From the NCBI RefSeq assembly GCF_025137375.1, contig NZ_CP073720.1, positions 5,232,501-5,296,500 on the forward strand: a stretch of 64,000 nt of DNA, given 5' to 3'. This document shows, in pieces, positions 1-8,504 of this stretch. The position numbers and the translations under genes were made by a program. The stretch is from Dactylosporangium fulvum (GTDB lineage: Bacteria > Actinomycetota > Actinomycetes > Mycobacteriales > Micromonosporaceae). How positions within the stretch are numbered: the first letter of the stretch is position 1; each line of letters opens with the position of its first letter. The notes under the pieces were generated by a model. It did not search any database and was not told the DNA's origin. It was given only the letters and a program-made list of their open reading frames with translations.

Positions 1-1004
1 TTCTCGTTGACCCCGGCGACGCGGGCGGCGTCGAGCTGGACGAACGAGACCGCGTTGAGCTGCAGCAGTTGCTTGAACACGACACGGTTCTGCACGTGCT
101 CACCGGTCGCGACCGGGACCGGTGCGATACGCCGGGCGATCTCGGCGTGCCCGACGACGTCGTCGGGTGACGTCGGCTCCTCGACCCACCAGGGCTGGTA
201 CGGCGCGAGGGCCTTCACCCACTCCACAGCGGTGTCGACGTCCCAGCGCTGGTTCGCGTCGACCGCGATCCGCACGTGCGGCCCGCAGGCCTGCCGCGCG
301 ATCCGCATCCGGCGCAGGTCGTCCTCAAGGTCGGCGCCGACCTTGAGCTTGATCTGGGTGAAACCGGCGTCGACCGCCTCCCGGCACAGCCGGGTGAGCT
401 TCTCGTCGGAGTACCCCAGCCAGCCCGGCGACGTCGCGTAGGCCGGGTAGCCGTCCTGAAGCAGCGTCCGGACCCGCTCCTCGCGGCCCTGCGCGCCGCG
501 GCGCAGGATGTCGAGGGCCTCCTCGGGCGTGATGGCGTCGGTGAGGTACCGGAAATCGACCAGGTCGACGAGGTCCTCGGGGGTCATCGAGGCGAGCAGC
601 TGCCACAACGGCAGACCGGCCCGCTTCGCCTTGAGATCCCACAGCGCGTTGACGACCGCGGAGATCGCCATGTGCATGACGCCCTTCTCCGGGCCGAGCC
701 AGCGCAACTGCGAGTCGTGGACAACCTCCCGCCAGAGGCCACCGAGGTCGTCGAGGACCTCCTTGACCAGACGTCCGACGATATAGGGCCGCAGCGCCAG
801 GATCGCTGCCGTCTGGACCTCGTTGCCGCGCCCGATGGTGAAGGCGAATCCGTGCCCCTCATGCCCGTCGACCGCGTCGGTGCGCAGCACCACATAGGCC
901 GCCGAATAATCGGGGTCAGGGTTCATCGCGTCGGAACCGTCTAGGTGCTGCGAGGTCGGGAACCGCACGTCGTAGGTGTCCAGCGACACGAATCGGTTGG
1001 TCAT
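1..1004 (-). CDS. fucD: L-fuconate dehydratase (enolase superfamily), C-terminus outside window
   Basis: This enzyme dehydrates L-fuconate to 2-keto-3-deoxy-L-fuconate in oxidative fucose breakdown in the cytoplasm. The gene runs off the left edge: 334 codons are visible of a family that is usually about 430-440 residues. Enolase-superfamily landmarks are visible: the KLK motif at residues 219-221 (general base lysine), metal ligands Asp249 (VDAN), Glu275 or Glu276 (VEEP) and Glu302 (TGEH), and the family-typical YPAYATSPGWLGYSD segment near 187-200. The positions line up closely with those known for Xanthomonas FucD. The ATG has an AGAAGGA Shine-Dalgarno. The secreted GH95-like glycosidase upstream on the same strand fits a fucoside-use locus. 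Its catalytic histidine lies beyond the window. A close enolase-superfamily acid-sugar dehydratase is the only real alternative. Confidence 0.9.
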   Translation of the reverse strand, partial: MTNRFVSLDTYDVRFPTSQHLDGSDAMNPDPDYSAAYVVLRTDAVDGHEGHGFAFTIGRGNEVQTAAILALRPYIVGRLVKEVLDDLGGLWREVVHDSQLRWLGPEKGVMHMAISAVVNALWDLKAKRAGLPLWQLLASMTPEDLVDLVDFRYLTDAITPEEALDILRRGAQGREERVRTLLQDGYPAYATSPGWLGYSDEKLTRLCREAVDAGFTQIKLKVGADLEDDLRRMRIARQACGPHVRIAVDANQRWDVDTAVEWVKALAPYQPWWVEEPTSPDDVVGHAEIARRIAPVPVATGEHVQNRVVFKQLLQLNAVSFVQLDAARVAGVNE

Positions 1005-1039
1005 GGCCCCCGTCCTTCTCTCGGCCGACCATGTGAAGG

Positions 1040-1065
1040 TCGGATGTACTGGAGACATCCGATGT
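1040..1065. promoter_or_regulatory. Candidate operator upstream of fucD
   Basis: TCGGATGT and ACATCCGA form a perfect 8-bp inverted repeat with a 7-bp spacer, and the right half is itself part of the palindrome ACATCnGATGT (1055-1065). A further CGGATGT lies at 1168-1174. It sits 36 bp upstream of the fucD start codon, where a repressor would act. Inference: a GntR-like regulator site; no such regulator is in the window. Confidence 0.45.
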
Positions 1066-1385
1066 TTAGCAGGCCCGAGCGGCCCACCGCAAGAGCAAAA
1101 TCTTGGAGCCTGTCGCTTTTGTTGTCCGGAACAGAAGTTCGGCAGTGTTCTTGACTAAGTGAGACCTCGGATGTTCACTCATGGTCGAGGGTTGTCCATG
1201 GTTCGATGAACGGACCCACCGTTCGAGGCCTGCGGACAGCGCCCTGCGATGCGACGCCGACGCGGAGCAGGGTGGGTGCCGGCCGCTGGGCGCCCGGCGG
1301 CCGGCACCAACAAAGCCCGTGCGTTTGTCATCGAACTTTCTTCCGTGCCCGCGCTTCAGTGCCGCCGTTTGCGACCGGCTCGTAC
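1066..1385. other. Intergenic stretch without a recognisable gene
   Basis: Short open frames on both strands have no family features, no convincing ribosome binding site and no codon-position bias. The fucD promoter should lie at the left end. Nothing else was recognised before the palindromic element that begins at 1386. Confidence 0.5.
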
Positions 1386-1563
1386 TTTCATGATCGCGAA
1401 GACTTGGCGCACCCCTGGAGCCTGTCGCGCAATTCGGATCCCTCGCGCGTCAACCCCGACAACCGCGCCGATCTTGGAGTTGTGGTCCTTGACAAATCCG
1501 GACAAATTCGGAGGTTCATGGCGCCACAACTCCAAGATCGGCGCGTAGTTGGGCCGCCGGTGC
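1386..1563. repeat. Palindromic element copy 1 (right outer arm missing)
   Basis: First of four copies of a dispersed element (others at 35356-35591, 43729-43965 and 44320-44554). The inner palindrome has two perfect 22-bp arms, 1464-1485 and 1524-1545, around a 38-bp centre. Each arm contains CGCGCCGATCTTGGAG or its complement. The left outer arm (TTTCATGATCGCGAAG...) is present, but the sequence leaves the consensus after about 1560, so the right outer arm has been lost. It sits between the glycosidase gene and fucD. Confidence 0.85.
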
Positions 1564-1690
1564 AGGGCCGCAACATCCGGACCGAACCCCGCCGTCGCGG
1601 TGGCCGGGCTCGCACGGTCGGGCCGAGCGCCGTGGCGGAGACGCCCAGGTAGCCGCGTCGGATCGCGTGCATGGAGTGTCCTTCCGTGAC

Positions 1691-1722
1691 GCCGGGGTGC
1701 GGCTGGCGGGCCGCACCCCGGC
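1691..1722 (-). terminator. Hairpin after the GH95-like gene
   Basis: Perfect 13-bp arms (GCCGGGGTGCGGC and its complement) with a 6-nt loop lie 11 bp beyond the stop codon of the glycosidase gene. There is no U-tract, as is usual for actinobacterial intrinsic terminators. Confidence 0.6.
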
Positions 1723-1732
1723 TCGTCGGGTG

Positions 1733-4700
1733 TTACGGCGCGATCAGGTCGAACTTCTCCCACGGTCCGATCGCGTCCCGGTTGGCGATGAGCGCGGCGG
1801 CGCCGGCGTTCTCCGCGACGACGTACTTGTTGTTGACGGTCGCCTGCAGGCTGACGCTGCCGTCGGCGTTGCGGATCAGCCGGAAGCGTTCCCAGGCGCC
1901 GACCGCGTCGCGGTTCGCGATCAGCGGGTTGGCGCCGGCGTTCTCCGCGCAGACCCACTTGTTGTTGGCCCGGGCGCGCAGCGCCACGACGCCCCCGCCC
2001 TGGTCGACGATGTCGAACCGCTCCCAGGTGCCGATCGTCGCCTTGTTCGCGATCAGCGGGCCGGCCCCGGCGTTGTCGGCGCTGACGTACTGCCCGTTGG
2101 CCTGGGCGCGCAGGCTGGAGCCGCCGGCCGGTGGGGTGCCGCCGGTGAGGATCCGCAGCGCGTCGACCATGCCCACCGACGTGGTCTTGTTGACGATGCG
2201 GATGGTGTGCGTGCCGTTCGCCAGGCCGGTCTTGCTGTAGACGACCTGCTGCGCCTGCCGGGCACCCGACACGTTGAGGTTGACGTTGGCCTGGAACACG
2301 TTGTCGATGTAGACGTCGACGTTGCCCATGTCGCTGAAGCGCTCGGACAGGTACTCGACCCCGGTGCCGGTGAACGTGTAGCTGGCGGCGGCGCCGACGG
2401 TGTTGCTGTGGTGCGTGTCGTCGTTGTAGTCGCCGTAGCCGCGGCCGGTGGTGTGGAACCAGCCGGCGTCGTAGGTCAGGGCGGTGTCGTTGACGAGGCC
2501 GGGCGTGCCGGGGCCGCCCGTACCGAGCGTGGAGGCCGTGCCGGACAGGGACTTCACGCCGTTGTTGGCGGTGCCGTTGAGCGAGGTGCTGGTGTAGGAG
2601 GTCAGCGGCTTGGCGGTCCGCTCGACGATGTAGACGGTGTTCGCGGCGGTCGCGAACGTGACCTCACCGGCGGTCGTGGTCGTCAGGGTCGCGTTGTCGG
2701 AGGCCCGGCGCACCCGGATCTCCTGCGAGCCCCACGGGTTCACGACGCGGGCCTGCTTGCCGTGGAGCGACTTGACGCCGACGTACTTCGTCTCGTTGCC
2801 CTCCCGCTCGGAGGAGACGAGGAAGCCGTCCTTGGCCAGCAGCGTGAACTTGCCGACGAAGTTGGCGTCGTTCGGCGCCGCCGGGAAGACCCGGATCTTG
2901 TCGTTGTACGACTGCATGAGCGCCTCGTTCATCGCCGCGAGGTGCACGCCGAGGTACTCGAAGACGCCGTTGGTGTTGTTCGTCATGCCGTTGGGGTAGT
3001 TCTGGTACCGCTGCAGCATCAGCTTCATGCCGGACAGCGCCTGGTCGCCCAGGCCGAGCCGCGCGGCCTGCACGGCGTCGTTGGCCCACACGTTGCTGTA
3101 GGGGTTCGGCCGGGTGTTCCAGCTGTTGAGTCCGGTCTGGTAGTCGGGCGCGCCGATGCCGGTGAGGTCGTAGGGCCAGATGAGCTCGGCGGTGACGTTC
3201 TCGCCGTTGCGCTGCTGGGCGGGCGCCGGCGGGTCGTGCGGCAGCCAGGCGCCGTTGGACACCTGGTACGGGTGGAGCCGGTTGACCAGGTCCTGCCACT
3301 GCGTGCGGAGCCCGCTGTCGACGCCGAGCTGGGTGGCGACCTGGATGGCGATCGGGGCGAGCAGCCGGACCGCGGCGAGGTCGGTGATCGCGTTGCGCAC
3401 GTCCCAGTAGGTCTCGTGCGCGTTCGAGGTGGGCATGACCCACTCGTTGTTCTGCAGCTGGAAGCGGTTCTGGTAGAAGCGCAGCACGTCGCGCATGAAC
3501 GGGTAGACGGTGTTCTGCAGGTACGCGGTGTCGTTGGTGTACCGGTACTGCAGGTACATGTTGTAGGCGGCCTCGGTGCCGGTGGAGTAGATGTCGTTGA
3601 CGTAGTCGCTGTTGATCGTGCCGCGGGCGTTGCCGTCCCAGCCCATGGTCTCGGGCACCCACAGCGCGTCGGCGACGCCGTACCGCGTCTGCGTGTACGC
3701 CTTCAGGGCGTTGTAGTTGCGGCTGTACAGCTTGTTCTCGGTGGCGAACAGGTCGACGTGGTTGGAGGCCAGGAACGAGTTGTAGACGTCGCGCTGGTTC
3801 CAGAACCAGTAGCCGTTGCTCCACTTCGTGTTGTCCTGCGTGGCGCGGAAGACGCCGTTGATGAAGTGGAACGGGTAGTTGCCGTAGCCGCCGGCGGCGA
3901 TCATGTACGTCGCCAGGTAGTACACGTTCTCGAGGTAGTCGCCGGTCCCGGCCGCCCCGCTGTACTGCACGAACGACTTCTGCCAGAAGGCGTGCCACCA
4001 GTTGCGGTAGTTGTTGAGGTTGGTCACGTAGCCGGCGTTCTTCGCCGCCGTCAGCTGGCTGCGGGCCTGCGCCACCGGGTCCTGGCCGGGGGAGTTGACC
4101 CGGCTGGCGGCGGTGAACCAGATCGTGTAGCTGCCGGTCGGCGTGATGTTGAGCCGCACGCGGGTGCCGTTGACGACCTGCGTGGTGAACGCGGCACCCT
4201 CGACGGTGGCGGCGAAGGTGTAGCCGAAGCCGTTCGGGTCCTGCAGGCCGCGGCTGAACCCGGCCACGTTGGCGTCGTTGAACGTGTTGACGGTCCGCCA
4301 CGTGGTGAGGTTCGGCACGTCGGCGCTGTTGGACACCGAGTTCGGGTCCCACATGCTCAGGTCGAGCGTCGTGGTGCCCAGGCCGGTGCGGCTGTCCTCA
4401 ACGTGGATGCCCATCACCTCGGACCCCGGCACCCCCATGACGGTGACGGTGCGGTTGTTGTCGTACTTCGTGGTGAGCGTCCCGTCGTACAGCGACAGCC
4501 GCTGCTGATAGGTGGTGTAGCCGGTGTCCAGGCCGGGGCTGGTGTTGAGGTTCAGCAGGCCGGCGGCGTAGGCCGACTGCTGCGACAGGTCCACGTTGGA
4601 CACCTGCATGGTGAGGCCGTTCTGGTTCCACGCCATGGCGCCCGTCTTGCCGTTGCCCACCGTCAGGCCGTGCAGCGGGTTGGTCTGCGGCGAGTTGTAG

Positions 4701-4876
4701 ACGATGTCGTGCTTGGACAGGTAGCCGGCGTAGTCGACGTCGAGTGTGCCGGTGCCCGGGTTGAAGGCCTCGTCGGTGGTCGACGCGGTGGCGCTCGTGC
4801 CGTGCACGACGGCGACGAGCGTGCCCAGCAAGGCGGTGGCGGCCGCCAGCAGGGCGAGTCGGCGGGGCTTGCCCAC
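1733..4876 (-). CDS. Secreted GH95-like glycoside hydrolase with carbohydrate-binding C-terminus
   Basis: A large exported protein of about 1047 residues. The N-terminus is a Sec signal peptide (basic GKPRR, then a hydrophobic stretch, ending near ATAS). The catalytic part (about residues 45-690) resembles GH95/GH65-type (alpha/alpha)6 hydrolases, with an N-terminal beta domain carrying VGNGKTGAMAWN and a central segment rich in W, N and Y. It is followed by a beta-sandwich region (about 800-920) and three fascin/beta-trefoil-like repeats of about 45 residues (ANxxYVxAxNAGAxPLIANRxxxGxWExF) at the C-terminus. A GTG start at 4876 is chosen because AGAAGGAG sits 6 nt upstream; an ATG two codons earlier (4882) directly abuts that site. 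With fucD next door, action on fucosides is a reasonable inference; the exact substrate is not shown by the sequence. Confidence 0.75.
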   Translation of the reverse strand: MGKPRRLALLAAATALLGTLVAVVHGTSATASTTDEAFNPGTGTLDVDYAGYLSKHDIVYNSPQTNPLHGLTVGNGKTGAMAWNQNGLTMQVSNVDLSQQSAYAAGLLNLNTSPGLDTGYTTYQQRLSLYDGTLTTKYDNNRTVTVMGVPGSEVMGIHVEDSRTGLGTTTLDLSMWDPNSVSNSADVPNLTTWRTVNTFNDANVAGFSRGLQDPNGFGYTFAATVEGAAFTTQVVNGTRVRLNITPTGSYTIWFTAASRVNSPGQDPVAQARSQLTAAKNAGYVTNLNNYRNWWHAFWQKSFVQYSGAAGTGDYLENVYYLATYMIAAGGYGNYPFHFINGVFRATQDNTKWSNGYWFWNQRDVYNSFLASNHVDLFATENKLYSRNYNALKAYTQTRYGVADALWVPETMGWDGNARGTINSDYVNDIYSTGTEAAYNMYLQYRYTNDTAYLQNTVYPFMRDVLRFYQNRFQLQNNEWVMPTSNAHETYWDVRNAITDLAAVRLLAPIAIQVATQLGVDSGLRTQWQDLVNRLHPYQVSNGAWLPHDPPAPAQQRNGENVTAELIWPYDLTGIGAPDYQTGLNSWNTRPNPYSNVWANDAVQAARLGLGDQALSGMKLMLQRYQNYPNGMTNNTNGVFEYLGVHLAAMNEALMQSYNDKIRVFPAAPNDANFVGKFTLLAKDGFLVSSEREGNETKYVGVKSLHGKQARVVNPWGSQEIRVRRASDNATLTTTTAGEVTFATAANTVYIVERTAKPLTSYTSTSLNGTANNGVKSLSGTASTLGTGGPGTPGLVNDTALTYDAGWFHTTGRGYGDYNDDTHHSNTVGAAASYTFTGTGVEYLSERFSDMGNVDVYIDNVFQANVNLNVSGARQAQQVVYSKTGLANGTHTIRIVNKTTSVGMVDALRILTGGTPPAGGSSLRAQANGQYVSADNAGAGPLIANKATIGTWERFDIVDQGGGVVALRARANNKWVCAENAGANPLIANRDAVGAWERFRLIRNADGSVSLQATVNNKYVVAENAGAAALIANRDAIGPWEKFDLIAP

Positions 4877-4898
4877 GGTCATCTCCTTCTGCGTCTGC

Positions 4899-4928
4899 GT
4901 GGACCACTCGCGCCGTCGAGTGGTCCAC
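4899..4928. promoter_or_regulatory. Inverted repeat in the leader of the glycosidase gene
   Basis: Perfect 12-bp arms (GTGGACCACTCG and complement) separated by 6 bp lie 22 bp upstream of the glycosidase start. The position suits an operator or a leader hairpin. Confidence 0.4.
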
Positions 4929-5216
4929 GGTCATCTCTGTGATGACATTGGTCGATGCGCCGGACATCGACGGTAGTTTGTGACATGCAGTTAACATTGG
5001 ACCTCTGCGTTCGTCAATGCTCAGTGCCAGCGAGCCGACATCGGCCAATTACGCCAGTTTGGCCACGGTTCGCTCACCCTGACGACCACTCACCCGGCAT
5101 GGTAAGACATTGGATGATTCGGGCTCCCGAGGTCGGCTCAGGTCGGCGGCCCGGGCCCGCCTACCCGACCGGTCAGTCGCCGCCCGCACCCGTCTCCTCG
5201 AACTCGCCGGCCATTG
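4929..5216. other. Promoter-side intergenic region
   Basis: No gene was seen. A small inverted repeat TCGATG/CATCGA (4952-4957 and 4965-4970) and two ACATTGG copies (4945-4951, 4993-4999) may belong to the control region of the minus-strand glycosidase gene. Confidence 0.35.
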
Positions 5217-5903
5217 TCACGTGTCCAGCTGGTCACCTATCGCGCGTGCGGCGATCGCCGCCTGGACCCGGCTGCGCAGGTTGAGCTTGGCGAGGATCCG
5301 GCTGACGTGGGTCTTCGTGGTCGCCTCGGCGATGCCCAGCCGGTCCGCGATCTCCGCGTTGGACAGGCCCGCCCCGAGGCAGCCGAGCACGTCCCGCTCG
5401 CGCTCGGTCAGGGTCGCGAGGTCCGCGGGCGATACGGTGTCCGGCGCCGCCGGCACCGACCGGGCGAAGGCCGCGAGGACCCGCCGGGTCACCGCCGGGG
5501 CCACGATGCCGTCGCCGCGCGCGACCGTCCGGACGGCCTCGACGAGGTCGGCGGCGTCGGCGTCCTTGAGCAGGAAGCCGGCGGCACCGGCACGGAGGGC
5601 GCCGAAGAGGTACTCGTCGAGGTCGAACGTGGTCAGCACGAGCACTCCGGTGACGCCGGCCGCGACCAGCCGCCGGGTGGCGGTGATGCCGTCGACCCGG
5701 GGCATCCGCAGGTCCATGACCACGACGTCGGGGCGCAGCTCGAGGGCCCGCTCGACCGCCTCGGCCCCGTCGGCGGCCTCCGCGACGACCTCGAAGCCGG
5801 GCACGGCGCGGAGGATGAGCACCAGCCCGGCGCGGACCGCGGCCTGGTCGTCCGCGACGAGCACCCGGATGCGCGGCCCGGGCCCGTGCACAGGGTCGGT
5901 CAT
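5217..5903 (-). CDS. NarL/LuxR-family response regulator
   Basis: A 228-residue DNA-binding regulator. The receiver domain (about residues 8-125) has the acidic pair in VADDQ, the phosphorylation aspartate near residue 64 in VVMDLRMP, a conserved Thr in VLTTFD and the LKD lysine. A LuxR-type HTH (about 160-225) carries LTERERDVLGCLGAGLSNAEIA and a typical TKTHVSRILAKL recognition region. The ATG at 5903 gives a normal N-terminus 8 bp after the kinase stop, so the two are one transcription unit. It presumably receives phosphate from the adjacent kinase; the target genes are unknown. Confidence 0.93.
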   Translation of the reverse strand: MTDPVHGPGPRIRVLVADDQAAVRAGLVLILRAVPGFEVVAEAADGAEAVERALELRPDVVVMDLRMPRVDGITATRRLVAAGVTGVLVLTTFDLDEYLFGALRAGAAGFLLKDADAADLVEAVRTVARGDGIVAPAVTRRVLAAFARSVPAAPDTVSPADLATLTERERDVLGCLGAGLSNAEIADRLGIAEATTKTHVSRILAKLNLRSRVQAAIAARAIGDQLDT

Positions 5904-5911
5904 GGGGCGGA

Positions 5912-7039
5912 TCACCCGGCCGTGACCAGGGGGAGACGGGCGGAGACCAGCCACTGGCCGCCGGACGGGCCGGCCTCCAGGGAGCCGCCGAGCAACGCGG
6001 CCCGCTCCTGCATGCCGACCACACCGGACCCGGCCCCGTCCGGCGCCGCCGTGGTGCGGGCCGGGGTGGAGGTGACGCGCAGGCCGATGGCGGACGGGGT
6101 GTACTCGAGGTCGAGCCCCACCCGGCCGCCGTCGCCGTGCTTCAGCGCGTTGGTGAGCGACTCCTGCAGGATCCGGTACGCCGCCCGGTCCACGCCGGCC
6201 GGCAGTTCGGCGGGCTCACCCCGTACTGTCAGATCCACCGCCAGACCGGCGCGCCGTGCCCTCGCCACCAGGTCGTCCAGGGCGGACAGGCCGGCCACGG
6301 ACGGGTCGTCGGCCTTGACGGGGTCGCGGAGGTAGCCGATCATCTGCCGCATCTCGGCGAGGCCCTGCACGCTGTTCTCCCGGATCACGGTGAGCGCCTG
6401 CCGCGTGCCGTCGGGGCCGAGGTCGGTGCTCAGGGCCGCGGTCGCGTGGATCGCGACGGCGCTGAGGTGGTTGGCGATGACGTCGTGCAGCTCCCGCGCC
6501 ATGCGGGCGCGCTCCGCGGCGACCGCGTTGGCCCGGTCGGCCTCGGCGAGGCGGGCCAGCTGCCGCGCCGCGCTGGCCTGGTCGCGGTGGTGACGCACGT
6601 GGATGCCGGTGAGGACGGGCACGACCGTGACGAGCGCGAGGATCACCGCGAGGCTGAGGCTGCGCACGTGGGGGTCGAGCACGAGCGCGACCGCGCCGGT
6701 GACCACGCAGCCGACGACCGAGACGGCGAGCAGCACGCGGGTCAGGGCCGCGCGGCCGTGCGTGCAGGCGTCGTAGAGGACCTGGGTGTAGACCAGCGGC
6801 GTGGCCAGCGACGGCCCGAGGACCACGTCGGCGGCGACCGCGGCGGTGCCGACGAGCACCGAGGCCACGGGCGCGGTGCGGCGCAGCAGCAGTGCGCCGC
6901 TGCAGACGGCGAGCGGCACCAGCAGGACCGCGTGCGGGAGCGTGTCGAACGCCGCGTGGTACTGCCCGGTGGCGAACATCAGCATGCCCGCGGCGAACGT
7001 GCCGCCGGCGAGGACGACGTCGACGGTCCGGCCTTTCAC
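5912..7039 (-). CDS. Sensor histidine kinase, NarL-type (HisKA_3)
   Basis: A 375-residue membrane kinase with several hydrophobic segments in the first 150 residues, then a dimerisation/phosphoacceptor helix with the histidine near residue 185 in ARELHDVIANHLS and a HATPase_c domain (LQESLTNALKHG as N-box, GSGVVGMQERAALLGG as G-box). A GTG start at 7039, with GGAG just upstream, is preferred. The open frame continues to 7270, but that would overlap the divergent gene starting at 7152, and the extra residues look non-coding. Sensing is probably membrane or intramembrane since no extracellular domain is present. Confidence 0.9.
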   Translation of the reverse strand: MKGRTVDVVLAGGTFAAGMLMFATGQYHAAFDTLPHAVLLVPLAVCSGALLLRRTAPVASVLVGTAAVAADVVLGPSLATPLVYTQVLYDACTHGRAALTRVLLAVSVVGCVVTGAVALVLDPHVRSLSLAVILALVTVVPVLTGIHVRHHRDQASAARQLARLAEADRANAVAAERARMARELHDVIANHLSAVAIHATAALSTDLGPDGTRQALTVIRENSVQGLAEMRQMIGYLRDPVKADDPSVAGLSALDDLVARARRAGLAVDLTVRGEPAELPAGVDRAAYRILQESLTNALKHGDGGRVGLDLEYTPSAIGLRVTSTPARTTAAPDGAGSGVVGMQERAALLGGSLEAGPSGGQWLVSARLPLVTAG

Positions 7040-7151
7040 GGCTCCGATTCCACCATCCGCGTGTTCGGAACGGTATGCGACGAAGGATGTACGGCCGGTT
7101 TCGTCATCGCTGCCGAGGTTTGCCCGCGCCGCGGCATCGACGCTGGAAGGC

Positions 7152-7733
7152 ATGATTGTCGGAGTCATCGTCGCGTGTGAGATCGCTTTCTGGGTGCTGC
7201 TGGTCGCCGGACTTGTCGCACGATATCCCCTCAAGCTGCGCAGGACGGGTGCGGTGCTGCTCGCGTCCACCCCGCTCGTCGACGTCGTCCTGCTCGCGGT
7301 CAGCGCCGCCGACCTGCACGCCGGCGGGACGGCCGGTCAGGCGCACGCGCTCGCCGCCGCGTATCTGGGCTTCTCGGTGGCCTTCGGGCACAGCATGATC
7401 CGCTGGGCCGACGTGCGCTTTGCGCACCGCTTCGCGGGCGGGCCGCCGCCGCACAAGGTGCCGAAGAAGGGCCCGGAGCGGGTGCGGTACGAGTGGCGCG
7501 AGTGGTTCAAGGCGCTGCTGGCCTGGGCGATCGCGTGCGGGCTGCTGCAGACGGCGATCTGGTGGGTCGACGACCCGGCGCGTACCGGCGCCCTGCGCGG
7601 CATGGAGGGTTCCCTCAGTCTGGTGCTGGTTGTGTGGTTCGTCGGTTGGCCCGTGTGGGTTTCTGTGGCGCAGCTCTTGACTCCCAACACAATCGGGCGT
7701 AAACAAAGCACAAGCAAAATGAAACGGCGGTGA
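7152..7733 (+). CDS. YmcC-like integral membrane protein
   Basis: A 193-residue membrane protein with about five hydrophobic segments (about residues 3-23, 33-50, 63-83, 118-140 and 150-175) and a conserved-looking loop with FGHSMIRWADVRFAHRF followed by a basic, proline-rich stretch. It resembles Bacillus YmcC-type proteins of unknown function from memory of the pattern. The ATG follows GGAAGG. It is divergent from the two-component system and ends 9 bp before the PTS-operon regulator, so the operon promoter must lie within its 3' end, or it is co-transcribed. The A-rich tail (QSTSKMKRR) coincides with an unusually A-rich DNA stretch. Confidence 0.7.
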   Translation: MIVGVIVACEIAFWVLLVAGLVARYPLKLRRTGAVLLASTPLVDVVLLAVSAADLHAGGTAGQAHALAAAYLGFSVAFGHSMIRWADVRFAHRFAGGPPPHKVPKKGPERVRYEWREWFKALLAWAIACGLLQTAIWWVDDPARTGALRGMEGSLSLVLVVWFVGWPVWVSVAQLLTPNTIGRKQSTSKMKRR

Positions 7734-7742
7734 AACCACATC
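7690..7742 (+). promoter_or_regulatory. A-rich control region before the PTS operon
   Basis: This is one of few A-rich stretches in the neighbourhood (CGTAAACAAAGCACAAGC and AAAATGAAAC), overlapping the end of the membrane-protein gene and directly upstream of the DeoR-family start codon. AAAC-type repeats of this kind are what DeoR/GlpR-family regulators often bind. Autoregulation by the first gene of the operon is inferred. Confidence 0.35.
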
Positions 7743-8504
7743 ATGTACGCCGAAGAGCGGCAGCAGGAGATCCTCCGCATCGCCCGGGCCAAGGGCCGGG
7801 TCGAGGTGGCCGGTCTGGCCGACGAGCTCAACGTCACGTCGGAGACCATCCGGCGCGACCTCACCATGCTGGAGCGGGCCGGGGTCCTGCGTCGGGTGCA
7901 CGGTGGCGCGATCCCGGTCGAACGGATCGGGTTCGAGCCGGCCCTCGCCGCTCGTGACGCCGTGCTCATCGAGGAGAAGGAGCGCATCGCCAAGCTCGCG
8001 CTCAGCGAGGTGCCCGAGGAGGGCGCGATCATCCTCGACGCCGGCACCACCACCGCGCGGCTCGCCCAGCTGCTGCCCGCCGACCGCGAGCTGACCGTCG
8101 TGGTGAACTCCCCGGTGATCGCCACGACCCTCGGCACCCGCCCGAACCTCAACGTCCTGCTGCTGGGCGGGCGGGTCCGCGGCAAGACCCTCGCCACCGT
8201 CGACGACTGGTCCCTGCGCCCCCTGGCGGACCTCTACGTCGACGTGGCCTTCCTCGGCACCAACGGGATCTCGGTCGAGCGTGGGCTGACCACGCCCGAC
8301 CCGGCCGAGGCCGCGGTCAAGCGGGCGATGATCCGCGCCGCCCGCCGCGCCGTCCTGCTGGCCGACCATACGAAGATCGGCAACGACTACCTGGCCCGGT
8401 TCGGCGAGCTGGCCGACCTGGACCTGCTCGTCACCGACACCCGCGCCGACCCCGACCTGGTGGGCGACGTGGAGGCCGCCGGCGTCCGGGTGGTCCGGGC
8501 ATGA
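7743..8504 (+). CDS. DeoR/GlpR-family transcriptional regulator
   Basis: A 253-residue regulator. An N-terminal winged HTH (about residues 5-57) contains LADELNVTSETIRRDLTMLERAGVLRRVHGGA, the DeoR signature. The C-terminal sugar-phosphate sensor domain (about 75-230) shows the ILDAGTTTARLAQLL phosphate-loop motif, LGTNGIS and a late LLADHTKIG. It is the first gene of the PTS operon and its stop overlaps the next start (ATGA). It most likely represses the operon and is released by a phosphorylated sugar or polyol intermediate. Confidence 0.93.
   Translation: MYAEERQQEILRIARAKGRVEVAGLADELNVTSETIRRDLTMLERAGVLRRVHGGAIPVERIGFEPALAARDAVLIEEKERIAKLALSEVPEEGAIILDAGTTTARLAQLLPADRELTVVVNSPVIATTLGTRPNLNVLLLGGRVRGKTLATVDDWSLRPLADLYVDVAFLGTNGISVERGLTTPDPAEAAVKRAMIRAARRAVLLADHTKIGNDYLARFGELADLDLLVTDTRADPDLVGDVEAAGVRVVRA

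Noticed and set aside
1667..4942. Very long plus-strand open frame opposite the glycosidase
   Set aside because: It is the antisense shadow of a clearly coding minus-strand gene; composition is Val/Arg/Gly/Asp-rich with no domain.
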